Source: Chitinispirillales bacterium (GTDB lineage: Bacteria; Fibrobacterota; Chitinivibrionia; Chitinivibrionales; Chitinivibrionaceae). From it: a DNA stretch of 57,249 nucleotides. Position numbers and translations under genes: made by a program. This document shows, in pieces, positions 32,596-40,399 of the stretch. Every line of letters starts with the position of its first letter. Within the stretch, counting starts at the first letter, position 1. The notes beneath the pieces are model-generated. The model searched no databases. It was not told where the DNA came from and saw only the letters and a program-made list of their open reading frames with translations. The stretch lies in contig JAIRUI010000086.1 in NCBI GenBank assembly GCA_031254455.1, positions 1 to 57,249 on the forward strand, read 5' to 3'.

Positions 32596-33301
32596 TAAAG
32601 AAAAGAAATTATATGAATTATACCCTTTAGGACAAATTTCTGATGAAGTTGTGTATTCTATCGGCAAATGGATGACATATTATTTTGCTGTCGGAAAATC
32701 CGACATAGACGGCGAAGATTGGGGTGATATTTTTGCAAAGGCAATTAACGGCGGACACCTGAATAGTCCGCTTGGGATAGCTGATGTTATTTACGAAGGA
32801 ATGGCATGGTCTGTAAAATCCGTTAAATTAGAAAATCCTTTAACAGCAAAGCATATTAGATTAATATCCGGTCGTTGTTCGCCGGATTATTCTTATAATA
32901 TTTCAAATCCGCATGAAGATATTCAAAAAACTGGCGCCGCAGTGTTAGGAATATGGAATGAACGAATAAATATAGCAAAAGAAAAATATGAGCCGTTACG
33001 TACGAGTATTCTTGTGCGTAATTTTAACAGCTTAGAATTTTTATTGTTTGAAAATGAAACGGAACGTTTTATCACTAAAAATTATATTTGGAAAGAAAAT
33101 AAAAATGGAAATTTAGAAGGATTTGATATTCTTTCAAATAAACATGCTTTTACATGGCAACCGCACGGATCTCAATTTACAATATTATATGATATACCTG
33201 TATCTGCAAAGAAATTTAGAATTAAACGTCCAGCGGTTTTGGATTTTGAAAAAACAATGGAAAGTATAGGATTTGAACAAAATTGGGTCGCAATTTTATG
33301 A
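32570..33301 (+). CDS. Putative type II restriction endonuclease
   Basis: A 243-aa protein whose TTG start lies inside the methyltransferase gene behind a perfect AAGGAGG, so the two are translationally linked. The only nuclease-like mark is GIADVIYEGMAWSVKSVKLE (about residues 67-86), which fits a variant PD-(D/E)xK core (D, then SVK). Position between a C5-methyltransferase and a Vsr nuclease is the main argument for a restriction enzyme. No family named. The C-terminal KKFRIKRPAVLDF segment may contact DNA. Confidence 0.7.
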   Translation: MQRPKLRDNKEKKLYELYPLGQISDEVVYSIGKWMTYYFAVGKSDIDGEDWGDIFAKAINGGHLNSPLGIADVIYEGMAWSVKSVKLENPLTAKHIRLISGRCSPDYSYNISNPHEDIQKTGAAVLGIWNERINIAKEKYEPLRTSILVRNFNSLEFLLFENETERFITKNYIWKENKNGNLEGFDILSNKHAFTWQPHGSQFTILYDIPVSAKKFRIKRPAVLDFEKTMESIGFEQNWVAIL

Positions 33302-33314
33302 TTTTTAGGTAATT

Positions 33315-33740
33315 ATGGATACGTTTTCCAAATCAAAGCGTTCCGAAATAATGTCAAAAGTGTCCGGTAAAGATACAAAGCCTGAAATTTTAGTTAGGAA
33401 ATATTTATTTTCAAAGGGATTTCGATTCCGGAAAAATGTCGCCAACTTACCTGGCAAACCAGACATTGTATTGCCAAAATACAAAACAGTCATATTTATT
33501 CATGGTTGTTTTTGGCATGGACACAAAAATTGTGAAGCGGCTAAACTTCCTACATCTAATATTGATTATTGGACAAAAAAAATATCTTCAAATATCAAAA
33601 GAGACCTTAAAAACGAAGAATCTTTAAAAATTGCAGGTTGGAATGTTATTTTTATTTGGGAGTGCGAGTTGAAGGCGGGCAATAAAGAAAAAAAGTTAAA
33701 TTTGTTAGTAAGTCAACTTCATAAAAAATCGTTGAATTAA
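33315..33740 (+). CDS. vsr: Very short patch repair endonuclease (Vsr)
   Basis: A 141-aa mismatch endonuclease that nicks at T:G mismatches created by deamination of 5-methylcytosine. Family motifs are RSEIMSKVSGKDTKPE, the active-site region LPGKPDIVLPKYKTVIFIHG, CFWHGHKNC (zinc and catalytic histidines), YWTKKISSNIKRD and the C-terminal GWNVIFIWECEL. Length is normal for the family. It lies 13 nt after the restriction gene, so the cassette order is methyltransferase, nuclease, Vsr, in line with its repair role for this methylation. Confidence 0.95.
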   Translation: MDTFSKSKRSEIMSKVSGKDTKPEILVRKYLFSKGFRFRKNVANLPGKPDIVLPKYKTVIFIHGCFWHGHKNCEAAKLPTSNIDYWTKKISSNIKRDLKNEESLKIAGWNVIFIWECELKAGNKEKKLNLLVSQLHKKSLN

Positions 33741-33846
33741 AAAATATAGATTCTATATCGTATAAATAATCGAATGTTCAATTTTTCGATTGCAAAACGT
33801 TCAAGTAAAAATATTTGTCGGTAACTTCTGCGATATCAAAAAAATG

Positions 33847-33923
33847 TGGCGGACCGGACGGGACTCGAACCCGCGACCTCCTGCGTGACAGGCAGGCGTT
33901 CTAACCGGCTGAACTACCGGTCC
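33847..33923 (-). tRNA. tRNA-Asp (anticodon GTC)
   Basis: Read on the minus strand: acceptor GGACCGG pairs with CCGGTCC, D-arm TAGTTCAGCCGGTTAGA, anticodon stem CCTGC/GCAGG with loop CTGTCAC-type sequence holding GTC, T-arm GCGGGTTCGAGTCCCGT, discriminator G, and CCA encoded in the DNA. A 77-nt gene including CCA. Confidence 0.97.
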
Positions 33924-33938
33924 GTCTTATAATGGCGG

Positions 33939-34013
33939 TGGGGAATACAGGGCTCGAACCTGTGACCCCCTGCTTGTAAGGCAGGTGCTCTGAACCAACT
34001 GAGCTAATCCCCC
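33939..34013 (-). tRNA. tRNA-Val (anticodon TAC)
   Basis: Read on the minus strand: acceptor GGGGGAT pairs with ATTCCCC (one G-U), D-arm TAGCTCAGTTGGTTCAGA, anticodon stem CCTGC/GCAGG with loop CTTACAA (TAC), T-arm ACAGGTTCGAGCCCTGT, discriminator A. The DNA continues CCG, so CCA must be added after transcription, unlike the neighbouring tRNA-Asp. It lies 15 nt upstream of tRNA-Asp in the direction of transcription. Confidence 0.96.
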
Positions 34014-34026
34014 AAAAAATAGAAAT

Positions 34027-34227
34027 TCAATTGTTTTCAACGTTTGCTTTTTTTAGAAGAACCGCAAGCGGTATCATTACCAAATAACAAAAAACAAGAA
34101 CAAACGGGGCTACTGTCCAAGAAAGCGCGTTATCAATGGGGGCTACTGCAAGCAAAACATATCCGATAATTCCGACAATTATTGCCGCTACGAGCAACTT
34201 AACATTTATAATCGACCTTACATTCAT
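34027..34227 (-). CDS. Small two-helix membrane protein
   Basis: A 66-aa protein with two transmembrane segments (LLVAAIIVGIIGYVLLAV and VAPFVLVFCYLVMIPLAVLL) joined by APIDNALSWT. The ATG at 34227 is chosen because GGAG sits 6 nt upstream; an earlier ATG at 34242 would place this inside the gene. It precedes the tRNA genes on the same strand and is likely co-transcribed with them. The pattern recalls small DUF3098-like proteins, not certain. Confidence 0.72.
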   Translation of the reverse strand: MNVRSIINVKLLVAAIIVGIIGYVLLAVAPIDNALSWTVAPFVLVFCYLVMIPLAVLLKKANVENN

Positions 34228-34286
34228 AGCTTTCTCCAACATACAATAGGACTAAAATAGTTTTGTGTACGCTAATAAGTCAAGGG

Positions 34287-34892
34287 TCAAAGTTTTTTTT
34301 GCGCCTTGAAGTTTTCTTTTTGTAAATCGTCTTTTAATTCAATCGCTTCATTTATTCGTTCTCTGGTAATTTCCGTCATTTTATTAAAAAGCAGAGCAAG
34401 ATTTCCCATCTTATCCCCTTTTCTCAAATGAATTTCTTCTTTGTAATCTCCATCAATAACCCTTTTACACGCAACTTCCATTCTAAAAACGGGACCGGCT
34501 ATCTTGTGAGAGAAAAATATCGTCAAAAAAACAAGTTCAACAATTGCAAGAAGAAAACCCGGCAACAAAATATACGTTAAGGACAAAATTATCGTATTCA
34601 CGTTTTTCTCGCGGTTTAATTTTGAATCTTTACCGTTAAGCATCAGTCTCAAATCTTCTATCGCAATTCTATAATCTCGTTCAGTCGGTTTATCTTTCCC
34701 AACGAGAGAATTTGCGATTTTATCGTTTATTTCGCGGGTTGTAGTTTCCATTGACGATGACACTCCGCTCCTTAACGCGAAAACAAAAATCGCCATCATT
34801 ATCAGCAGCATTACCGTCATCGGCACCAAAAACGAAATCATATAAGCCGTTTGAATTTCTTTATTAATAAGAAAATGCTCTCTTTTAAACAT
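34287..34892 (-). CDS. HAMP-domain membrane protein
   Basis: A 201-aa protein with TM1 (MISFLVPMTVMLLIMMAIFV), a periplasmic loop of about 65 residues, TM2 (LTYILLPGFLLAIVELVFLT) and a cytoplasmic HAMP domain (KIAGPVFRMEVACKRVIDGD, then LRKGDKMGNLALLFNKM). It ends in a helical tail without a kinase, cyclase or methyl-accepting domain. Such stand-alone HAMP proteins may pass signals to partners. Its start overlaps the stop of the PgpH-type gene by 8 nt, so the two are probably co-translated and may act together. Confidence 0.82.
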   Translation of the reverse strand: MFKREHFLINKEIQTAYMISFLVPMTVMLLIMMAIFVFALRSGVSSSMETTTREINDKIANSLVGKDKPTERDYRIAIEDLRLMLNGKDSKLNREKNVNTIILSLTYILLPGFLLAIVELVFLTIFFSHKIAGPVFRMEVACKRVIDGDYKEEIHLRKGDKMGNLALLFNKMTEITRERINEAIELKDDLQKENFKAQKKL

Positions 34893-37230
34893 TTTTATTA
34901 TCCTCCGGATACTCTATTCTCTCATGAAAAATACCTTTTAGCGCAGGCATAAAATCATTTATTATTTCAAAAATATTTCTAAAAGTCAGCCCGCACTCGT
35001 CTAATTGACCGGAAATTACTATTTTTCTTACATTATCTTGTATCTTTTTACGCAAATCCGTTTCATTTTCTCCTTTTATCGATTTTGACATTGCTTCAAC
35101 CTTATCTGCAAGCATTAAAACGGCCGTTTCTTTCGTTTGAGGTTTTTCGCCGTTATACGAATATTCTTCTATATCTATTTTTTCGTCTTCTTTCTTTTGG
35201 TCCAATGCTTTTTGATAGAAAATTCCGGCGGTACTTGTTCCGTGATGTTGGATTATTCCGTTTTTTATGATTTTTGGAATCCTGTATTCGTCAATGAGTT
35301 CGCAGCCGTCGCGTATGTGGGCGATAATAATTTTTGCGCTTCTTATAGGACTAAGTTTATCATGAGGGTTTTTACGGTCTAATTGATTTTCGGTAAAATA
35401 TATCGGATTTTTTATTTTTCCTACGTCATGATAATACGCGAGAACTCTACATAAAAGAGGATTTGCACCGACTCGCGCAGCGCCTAATTCAGCAAGGTTT
35501 CCGACCGCCAGACTATGATTAAATGTCCCCGGCGCTTCGATGGCAAGCCGTTTAAGCAGAGGATTGCTCATGTCTGCAAGTTCCAAAAGCGTTGTTATCG
35601 TAACGACTCCAAACAGATATTCAAAAAGCGGAAGAGTCAAATAGACGACCGTAACCGAAACTATCACTTCCAAACAAGGAGCGACAATCAAAGTGAAAGG
35701 CGTTTGTAAAAAAAGCGTGTTATTGACAAAATTAAGTCCAAACCCTATAAAGACGTTTGCCAACGCCATGAGCGCTATCATCCAAAGAAGGTGTTTACGA
35801 TATTTTATTCTTTGCGAATAATGAGAAACAAATCCGCCTATAATCAAAACGCTCAAAGGAACAATTACACTGAACCGAGAAATTAAACAAAAATAAACGG
35901 AAAAGAATACTGAAATTAAAAAACCTGTTTGCCTGCGGAAAAGAAGAGACGTCAAAAGTATAGCCGTAAAAACCGGACTCCAAGATATAACGTCCCAAAT
36001 TTGATTCGTTTCGAGCGGCAAATTGTCTTTTTGCGTGTAAATCATATTTACGATAGTCAGTGTCAGCCACGTAAGAAAAAACTGAATAGCGCAAATTACG
36101 GAAAGCGAAAGGAAATACCTCTGTGTTGTTAAAAATTGCGGAATATATTTTCCTATGTGAAAAATAATCATTACGGTAAATCCTATTATTGCGGTAAAAA
36201 TTATTATTAGATTAGCGGTTTGTCTGAAATTATGGACATCCTGTTGTCGTTTGATTTTTTCCGTACGCAAAGTTTCAAGCACTCTATATATTTCACCTGT
36301 AACCAATTGATACTGACGGACGATGGCGACGTCTTTTATTATGGTTTCTTTGACATTGCTTATAGAAACGAACGCGGCGTTCAGATTTTCTTCATGCCGT
36401 TTCTTGTCGTAAATAAGCGACGGTTTAACGATTTTTCCAGTCAATGCAAATATTGCGGAACTGATTTCCTTTGAAGAGAAATTATTGTTATTTTGCGAAT
36501 AAATCGCCGACAGATCTTTAGCCGTTTTTATCCGAAACTCAAAAATACTTTGGACGGAATCAACGGAAACGGCTCGTAATTTCAAATTTATCGAATCGCT
36601 TTCGTCAAAAATTTCTATAAAATTACTAGCGGAATGTATATAATTTTCTTTGGTGTTGTATTCTTTTTGAAGCGCCTCTCCTTCAATATCGGAAGCGGCT
36701 ACGATTTTATCCATAAGTCCTTTTTTACTCGCCGACAAAATTAATCCTCTTAAATCGTTTAGGATTTTCGGTTCTTCTATAAAGATTTTCGGCGCCGGAG
36801 AAATAAAATTCTCAATGGTTTTCATGTAATATGCACGTGAGGTATCGTCTTTTCGCGTATCCGTATATTTGTATATTGAGGCGATAATAGTGTCGATTGC
36901 GGTTGTCGTTTTTCTGGATGCGGATGCGCTATAACGAAATACCGGCAAGACCTTTTGGCTTAATCGTTCGCTTTCGGACAGTAATTCCTGATCGGTTTTA
37001 ACTACGTCAAACGAAAAAGGCGCAATTATCGTTTCTTTTGAAACTTCTCCCACTTTGGGATAAAACATGTCTCCGCTGTTTTTGTCGTCGTACGGGAAAA
37101 AAACAAAAAGAGACGAAAGAAAGATAAATATCGCCAGCCAATAACGTTTCACAAACACAATCGGGTTCAAAACCTTTTTTTCGTAAGTTTTGAGTTTTAA
37201 TGTTTTTCTTTTACTGTAAGATAAGTTCAT
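34885..37230 (-). CDS. 7TM-HD family phosphodiesterase (PgpH-like)
   Basis: A 781-aa membrane protein of the 7TMR-HD group; characterised members (Listeria PgpH) hydrolyse cyclic di-AMP. An N-terminal TM (YWLAIFIFLSSLFVFF) is followed by a ~280-residue extracytoplasmic 7TMR-HDED domain, seven TMs (about 345-540) and an HD domain. HD motifs are FNHSLAVGNLAE, YYHDVGK, IIAHIRDGCEL and IIQHHGTST, all metal ligands present. The ATG at 37230 is preferred to the TTG at 37239. Whether the substrate here is c-di-AMP is inference from the family. Confidence 0.9.
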   Translation of the reverse strand: MNLSYSKRKTLKLKTYEKKVLNPIVFVKRYWLAIFIFLSSLFVFFPYDDKNSGDMFYPKVGEVSKETIIAPFSFDVVKTDQELLSESERLSQKVLPVFRYSASASRKTTTAIDTIIASIYKYTDTRKDDTSRAYYMKTIENFISPAPKIFIEEPKILNDLRGLILSASKKGLMDKIVAASDIEGEALQKEYNTKENYIHSASNFIEIFDESDSINLKLRAVSVDSVQSIFEFRIKTAKDLSAIYSQNNNNFSSKEISSAIFALTGKIVKPSLIYDKKRHEENLNAAFVSISNVKETIIKDVAIVRQYQLVTGEIYRVLETLRTEKIKRQQDVHNFRQTANLIIIFTAIIGFTVMIIFHIGKYIPQFLTTQRYFLSLSVICAIQFFLTWLTLTIVNMIYTQKDNLPLETNQIWDVISWSPVFTAILLTSLLFRRQTGFLISVFFSVYFCLISRFSVIVPLSVLIIGGFVSHYSQRIKYRKHLLWMIALMALANVFIGFGLNFVNNTLFLQTPFTLIVAPCLEVIVSVTVVYLTLPLFEYLFGVVTITTLLELADMSNPLLKRLAIEAPGTFNHSLAVGNLAELGAARVGANPLLCRVLAYYHDVGKIKNPIYFTENQLDRKNPHDKLSPIRSAKIIIAHIRDGCELIDEYRIPKIIKNGIIQHHGTSTAGIFYQKALDQKKEDEKIDIEEYSYNGEKPQTKETAVLMLADKVEAMSKSIKGENETDLRKKIQDNVRKIVISGQLDECGLTFRNIFEIINDFMPALKGIFHERIEYPEDNKNV

Positions 37231-37255
37231 TGAAAACAAACTCTGATAGAGTTAC

Positions 37256-37492
37256 TTATTTGTCTTCCATTTGTTTTTCAAGTTCTATTCTTTCAAGTTT
37301 TTTTTCATAATAGGCGTTTTCCGCTTCTTCTGCGGACGCTTTTGTTTCATTCAATTTTTGCGTTTGCGCTTCTGACGGCGCAGTAGAACGTCCTCCCGCG
37401 CTTTTGCCTGCGTTTGTTCCGCCGCATCCGACAAAAAACATTGACACGGACAGCAAAACCAAAGCTTTAAGCGACGATTTCAAAGAAAACAT
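37256..37492 (-). CDS. Small lipoprotein with helical tail
   Basis: A 78-aa lipoprotein from the ATG at 37492; GGAGG lies 10 nt upstream, and the earlier ATG at 37507 would overlap it. Signal peptide SSLKALVLLSVSMFFVGC (lipobox FVGC), a Gly/Ser-rich linker (GGTNAGKSAGGRS) and a charged helix (KASAEEAENAYYEKKLERIE) that probably forms a coiled coil. This resembles small Lpp-like lipoproteins in design. Located 17 nt upstream of the PgpH-type gene on the same strand. Confidence 0.75.
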   Translation of the reverse strand: MFSLKSSLKALVLLSVSMFFVGCGGTNAGKSAGGRSTAPSEAQTQKLNETKASAEEAENAYYEKKLERIELEKQMEDK

Positions 37493-37593
37493 AAAGATAA
37501 CCTCCAAATTTAAATGTTAAAGCCCAAGATATTCTAAAATAATATATTGTTTTAAGCAATATTGTTTTTTTACCGAAGTTCCAATAATTTTGT

Positions 37594-39216
37594 CTATATA
37601 CCCGTTTCTTTTATGTATGATTTAACCAGCGCTCTTCTGATACTGGACAGTTTTTCATAAGGAAAAAATTCGTCTAAAAGCGACCTGTTGAAATAAAACA
37701 ATAAATATGCTTGCGTCGCATTGTTTTTGGCTATCATATCGTTTATTTCTTTTGTAATTTGTATAGATTTTTCCCGTTTCCCTTCTGTGGAATTTTCTTT
37801 ATGTTTTTTCATCATCGCAATAAGTTCGCTGTCGGCGTCATTTTTTATATTTGTTTGATTGTTTACCAAAACTTTTACGTCATAATAGTTCTTTGGCGTA
37901 GCGTTTGCAAAACAAAGATCTTTCTTGCTTTTGAATTTTTTTACCGCCGCCGCACCTTTTCCTTGTGCAAACATTTTAGAAATTTCCGCCAGAAAATCGT
38001 CGCATTGATACTGTATCTTTTTTTGTTTCATGTGTGTTGAAACATATTTGTTTATAAAATTTTTATTCTTTTTTTCAAAATGCGCCTGAGCTTTAATGTC
38101 GTCCGCCTCGTTTGCCGATCGTATGGAATCGGTTTTAGTTTTAATCTTTTGTTTCATGGCTTCGTTCATCGCCGTCACGCTTTCTTCGGAAAAGTTTTCA
38201 AATTCCAGATTGCTTTCATATGTGTTTATTTTGCCGCCGCTGGATTCGATAATCGCTCTGTCGATCGCCGCCGTTCTATTTCTGTCTGCGCCAGACGGAA
38301 AAAGCGTTTCTCTAAGAAATATTGACGCTTCTTTATACTTTTGCCCGTTTACAAGCGAATATCCGTATTGAATGAGAGAATCCTCACGCCTGTCTATATT
38401 TGCCGAAAGATTGTTTATTTTCATTTTTGTCGATGAAATAAAGCTTTGAGTCAAGAGAACGCTTGCGCCTGTCAAATTGTTATTTAACACCTCGATATGC
38501 CGCCTCGCTTCCGATAAACGATTTTGCAAAACTATTCCGTTGACAAAGGCGATTTGATTATCAATGCCCGCTTTCAAATAATCGGCGTCTCTTTTCGCCT
38601 GAATGTTTTTTCGCCACGACTCTATTTCATAATTGGAAATATTTAAATATTTTCGATTTTCCGTTGCGTAATCATAATCGTTATCGGCGCGGGTGTAATC
38701 GTTATCGGCAAAAGCGTTTGTTATGGATTGTTTCAGATTAAACGAAACGCTTCGATTTTTTTGATTTATAATTTCCGCAAATTCGTTTGTTTTGCTGACA
38801 TCGACGGCAGACATTCTTTGGTATAACGTATAAAGATTTGCGAAATTAGGACGCGGCTGTAATACTTCTTTGTTAAACAAATCTACCAGTTCGTTTATTT
38901 TCTTCACCGTGGCGTATCTTTGTTTAAGCATAACTTCTTCTTCTTCAAGCCCGATTTGCGCCTCTAATTCCGAAAGCCGCCATAAAATATATCTTTTATT
39001 CGGATCGTTTTCCGCAAGTTTTTTAAGTTCCGAGACTACTCCTTTCGCCTTTTGGATCGCCGACGTTTGCGTAGAGCCGCCGGCTTCTTTGTTTGCCGCC
39101 ACAAACCCGTAATACGCACCTTGAATGGTCGTATCAATAAATTCTTTGCTCAAAAAATCTTTCGAAAAAACAATTGAAGTAACACATAAAAACATTGCAA
39201 ATGTTTTTAATTTCAT
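37594..39216 (-). CDS. Exported helical-repeat protein, unknown
   Basis: A 540-aa protein from the ATG at 39216 (GGGGGC 5 nt upstream), with signal peptide MKLKTFAMFLCVTSIVFSKD. The rest is almost wholly helical, with TPR-like and coiled-coil stretches (LKKLAENDPNKRYILWRLSE, RLSEARRHIEVLNNNLTGA, NGQKYKEASIFLRETLFPS). No catalytic motif or known family recognised. It starts 12 nt after the stop of a lipoprotein gene; the two are likely one transcript and may work together in the envelope. Confidence 0.78.
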   Translation of the reverse strand: MKLKTFAMFLCVTSIVFSKDFLSKEFIDTTIQGAYYGFVAANKEAGGSTQTSAIQKAKGVVSELKKLAENDPNKRYILWRLSELEAQIGLEEEEVMLKQRYATVKKINELVDLFNKEVLQPRPNFANLYTLYQRMSAVDVSKTNEFAEIINQKNRSVSFNLKQSITNAFADNDYTRADNDYDYATENRKYLNISNYEIESWRKNIQAKRDADYLKAGIDNQIAFVNGIVLQNRLSEARRHIEVLNNNLTGASVLLTQSFISSTKMKINNLSANIDRREDSLIQYGYSLVNGQKYKEASIFLRETLFPSGADRNRTAAIDRAIIESSGGKINTYESNLEFENFSEESVTAMNEAMKQKIKTKTDSIRSANEADDIKAQAHFEKKNKNFINKYVSTHMKQKKIQYQCDDFLAEISKMFAQGKGAAAVKKFKSKKDLCFANATPKNYYDVKVLVNNQTNIKNDADSELIAMMKKHKENSTEGKREKSIQITKEINDMIAKNNATQAYLLFYFNRSLLDEFFPYEKLSSIRRALVKSYIKETGI

Positions 39217-39228
39217 CAAAGCCCCCTA

Positions 39229-39906
39229 TTATTGCATTAAAACCAAAACGTTTATTTCATCCGTAACGATAATAGTTTGAAAGCCGAACTTTTTGCCGTT
39301 TATAGAAAGCGAATCTGTGTCCGAATTCAAAACCGCCGGTTTGCCGTCCAATTCCAGCGTAGAATTGACGACAGTCGAATTGTACAGAACCAAAATTTCA
39401 CTTCCGAAGAGAATATTTTTTAAATTTTCAAAATCTTTATTTTTCACGAGCGTAGCGGCTGTTATGTAAATTCCGCTGTCGTCGTATCTTAAAATTGTCC
39501 ACAAACTGTCGCTTATCACGCTGAATTCTTTCTCATACGCCTCAAAACTCCTGTTTTCCCCAAATTCCGACAGAGGATAAAACTCGCCTTCGGATAAAAA
39601 ACCCACTTTACAATAGTTGATTTTAGGCGAAGTGTATTTTTCGGCGGACGACAAAACCGATGCGCTGAAATAATCCTGTAAATAAACGGACAACATGAAT
39701 TCACGGTCTTTTTTGAGCGAAGTTCCTATAAATTCCGTTCTTTCTTTTGTATTCTCGACTATATTATCAAAATAATACTTAACTATATTTTCCGTAAGAT
39801 AGTTGTTTTTTTTAGTTTCTTGCCCGCTTGTCGGCGAACCGGATTTGTTGTTGAAACAGGAAATGAAAAAAAATGCGATAAAAAGCAGCGATATTGTTTT
39901 TTTCAT
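39229..39906 (-). CDS. Lipoprotein of unknown function
   Basis: A 225-aa lipoprotein with AAGGATT before the ATG and signal peptide MKKTISLLFIAFFFISC (lipobox FISC). The mature domain is mixed alpha/beta (ENIVKYYFDNIVENTKERTE; SILWTILRYDD-like central part; VLVLMQ end). First gene of the two-gene unit with the exported helical-repeat protein. No family recognised. Confidence 0.75.
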   Translation of the reverse strand: MKKTISLLFIAFFFISCFNNKSGSPTSGQETKKNNYLTENIVKYYFDNIVENTKERTEFIGTSLKKDREFMLSVYLQDYFSASVLSSAEKYTSPKINYCKVGFLSEGEFYPLSEFGENRSFEAYEKEFSVISDSLWTILRYDDSGIYITAATLVKNKDFENLKNILFGSEILVLYNSTVVNSTLELDGKPAVLNSDTDSLSINGKKFGFQTIIVTDEINVLVLMQ

Positions 39907-40026
39907 GAAAAATCCTTAATTTTATGAAAATCTTATTCGAAATATAATTTTTTCCCGCAACGCTTTTGGAAATATTATATTTTTTAATACAGAAAAATAA
40001 ATAATTGATAATTGCAAGGAGTTTTT

Positions 40027-40206
40027 ATGAATTCAAAAGGTTCAAAGAACGCGCGTGAAAACAGAGGCGTCGCATCAATAATGAAATGTCCTGTGTGCGG
40101 CGACGAGAGAAAACCGATAAGAATCATGTCCGTCTCAAAAAACGTTATGGGTTACGAGTGTAAATGCGGACTTTTGACAAAGTCGCGTGCGCCTATCGGT
40201 TTATAA
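40027..40206 (+). CDS. Small zinc-ribbon-like protein
   Basis: A 59-aa protein from the ATG at 40027 (AAGGAG 8 nt upstream), basic at its N-terminus and with a four-cysteine zinc-ribbon pattern: MKCPVCGDERKP and YECKCGLLTKS. Proteins of this size and pattern are common in bacteria and are often uncharacterised nucleic-acid or ribosome-associated factors. It stands alone, divergent from the lipoprotein gene at 39906. Confidence 0.72.
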   Translation: MNSKGSKNARENRGVASIMKCPVCGDERKPIRIMSVSKNVMGYECKCGLLTKSRAPIGL

Positions 40207-40272
40207 TCAATTGTGAATAATGTGTGATTTATAAAGGGCGGGAAGTTATTCTTGTCCTTTAAATTGTAATAA

Positions 40273-40303
40273 GTTTGTAAAAATTTGTAAAAATTTGTAA
40301 AAG
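40273..40303 (+). repeat. Three tandem 10-bp repeats (TTTGTAAAAA type)
   Basis: TTTGTAAAAA at 40273-40282 and 40283-40292 is followed by TTTGTAAAAG at 40293-40302. The 10-bp period equals about one helical turn, which would place a bound protein on one face of the DNA. It lies about 100 nt before the outer-membrane protein gene. Confidence 0.6.
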
Positions 40304-40325
40304 TTTCCGTCGCGCTTAATTTGCA

Positions 40326-40373
40326 TTTTATAATTTATCGACGTTTGGTTTATATTGGTTTTATAATTTATCG
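40326..40373 (+). promoter_or_regulatory. Direct repeat with two TATAAT elements before the OMP gene
   Basis: A 15-bp sequence, TTTTATAATTTATCG, occurs at 40326-40340 and 40359-40373, 33 bp apart (three helical turns). Each copy contains a consensus TATAAT. Either could be the -10 box of the outer-membrane protein gene that starts at 40400. The second copy is only 27 nt from the start codon. Confidence 0.5.
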
Positions 40374-40399
40374 GTTTTTTAATTTATTTTGGAGGCTTT

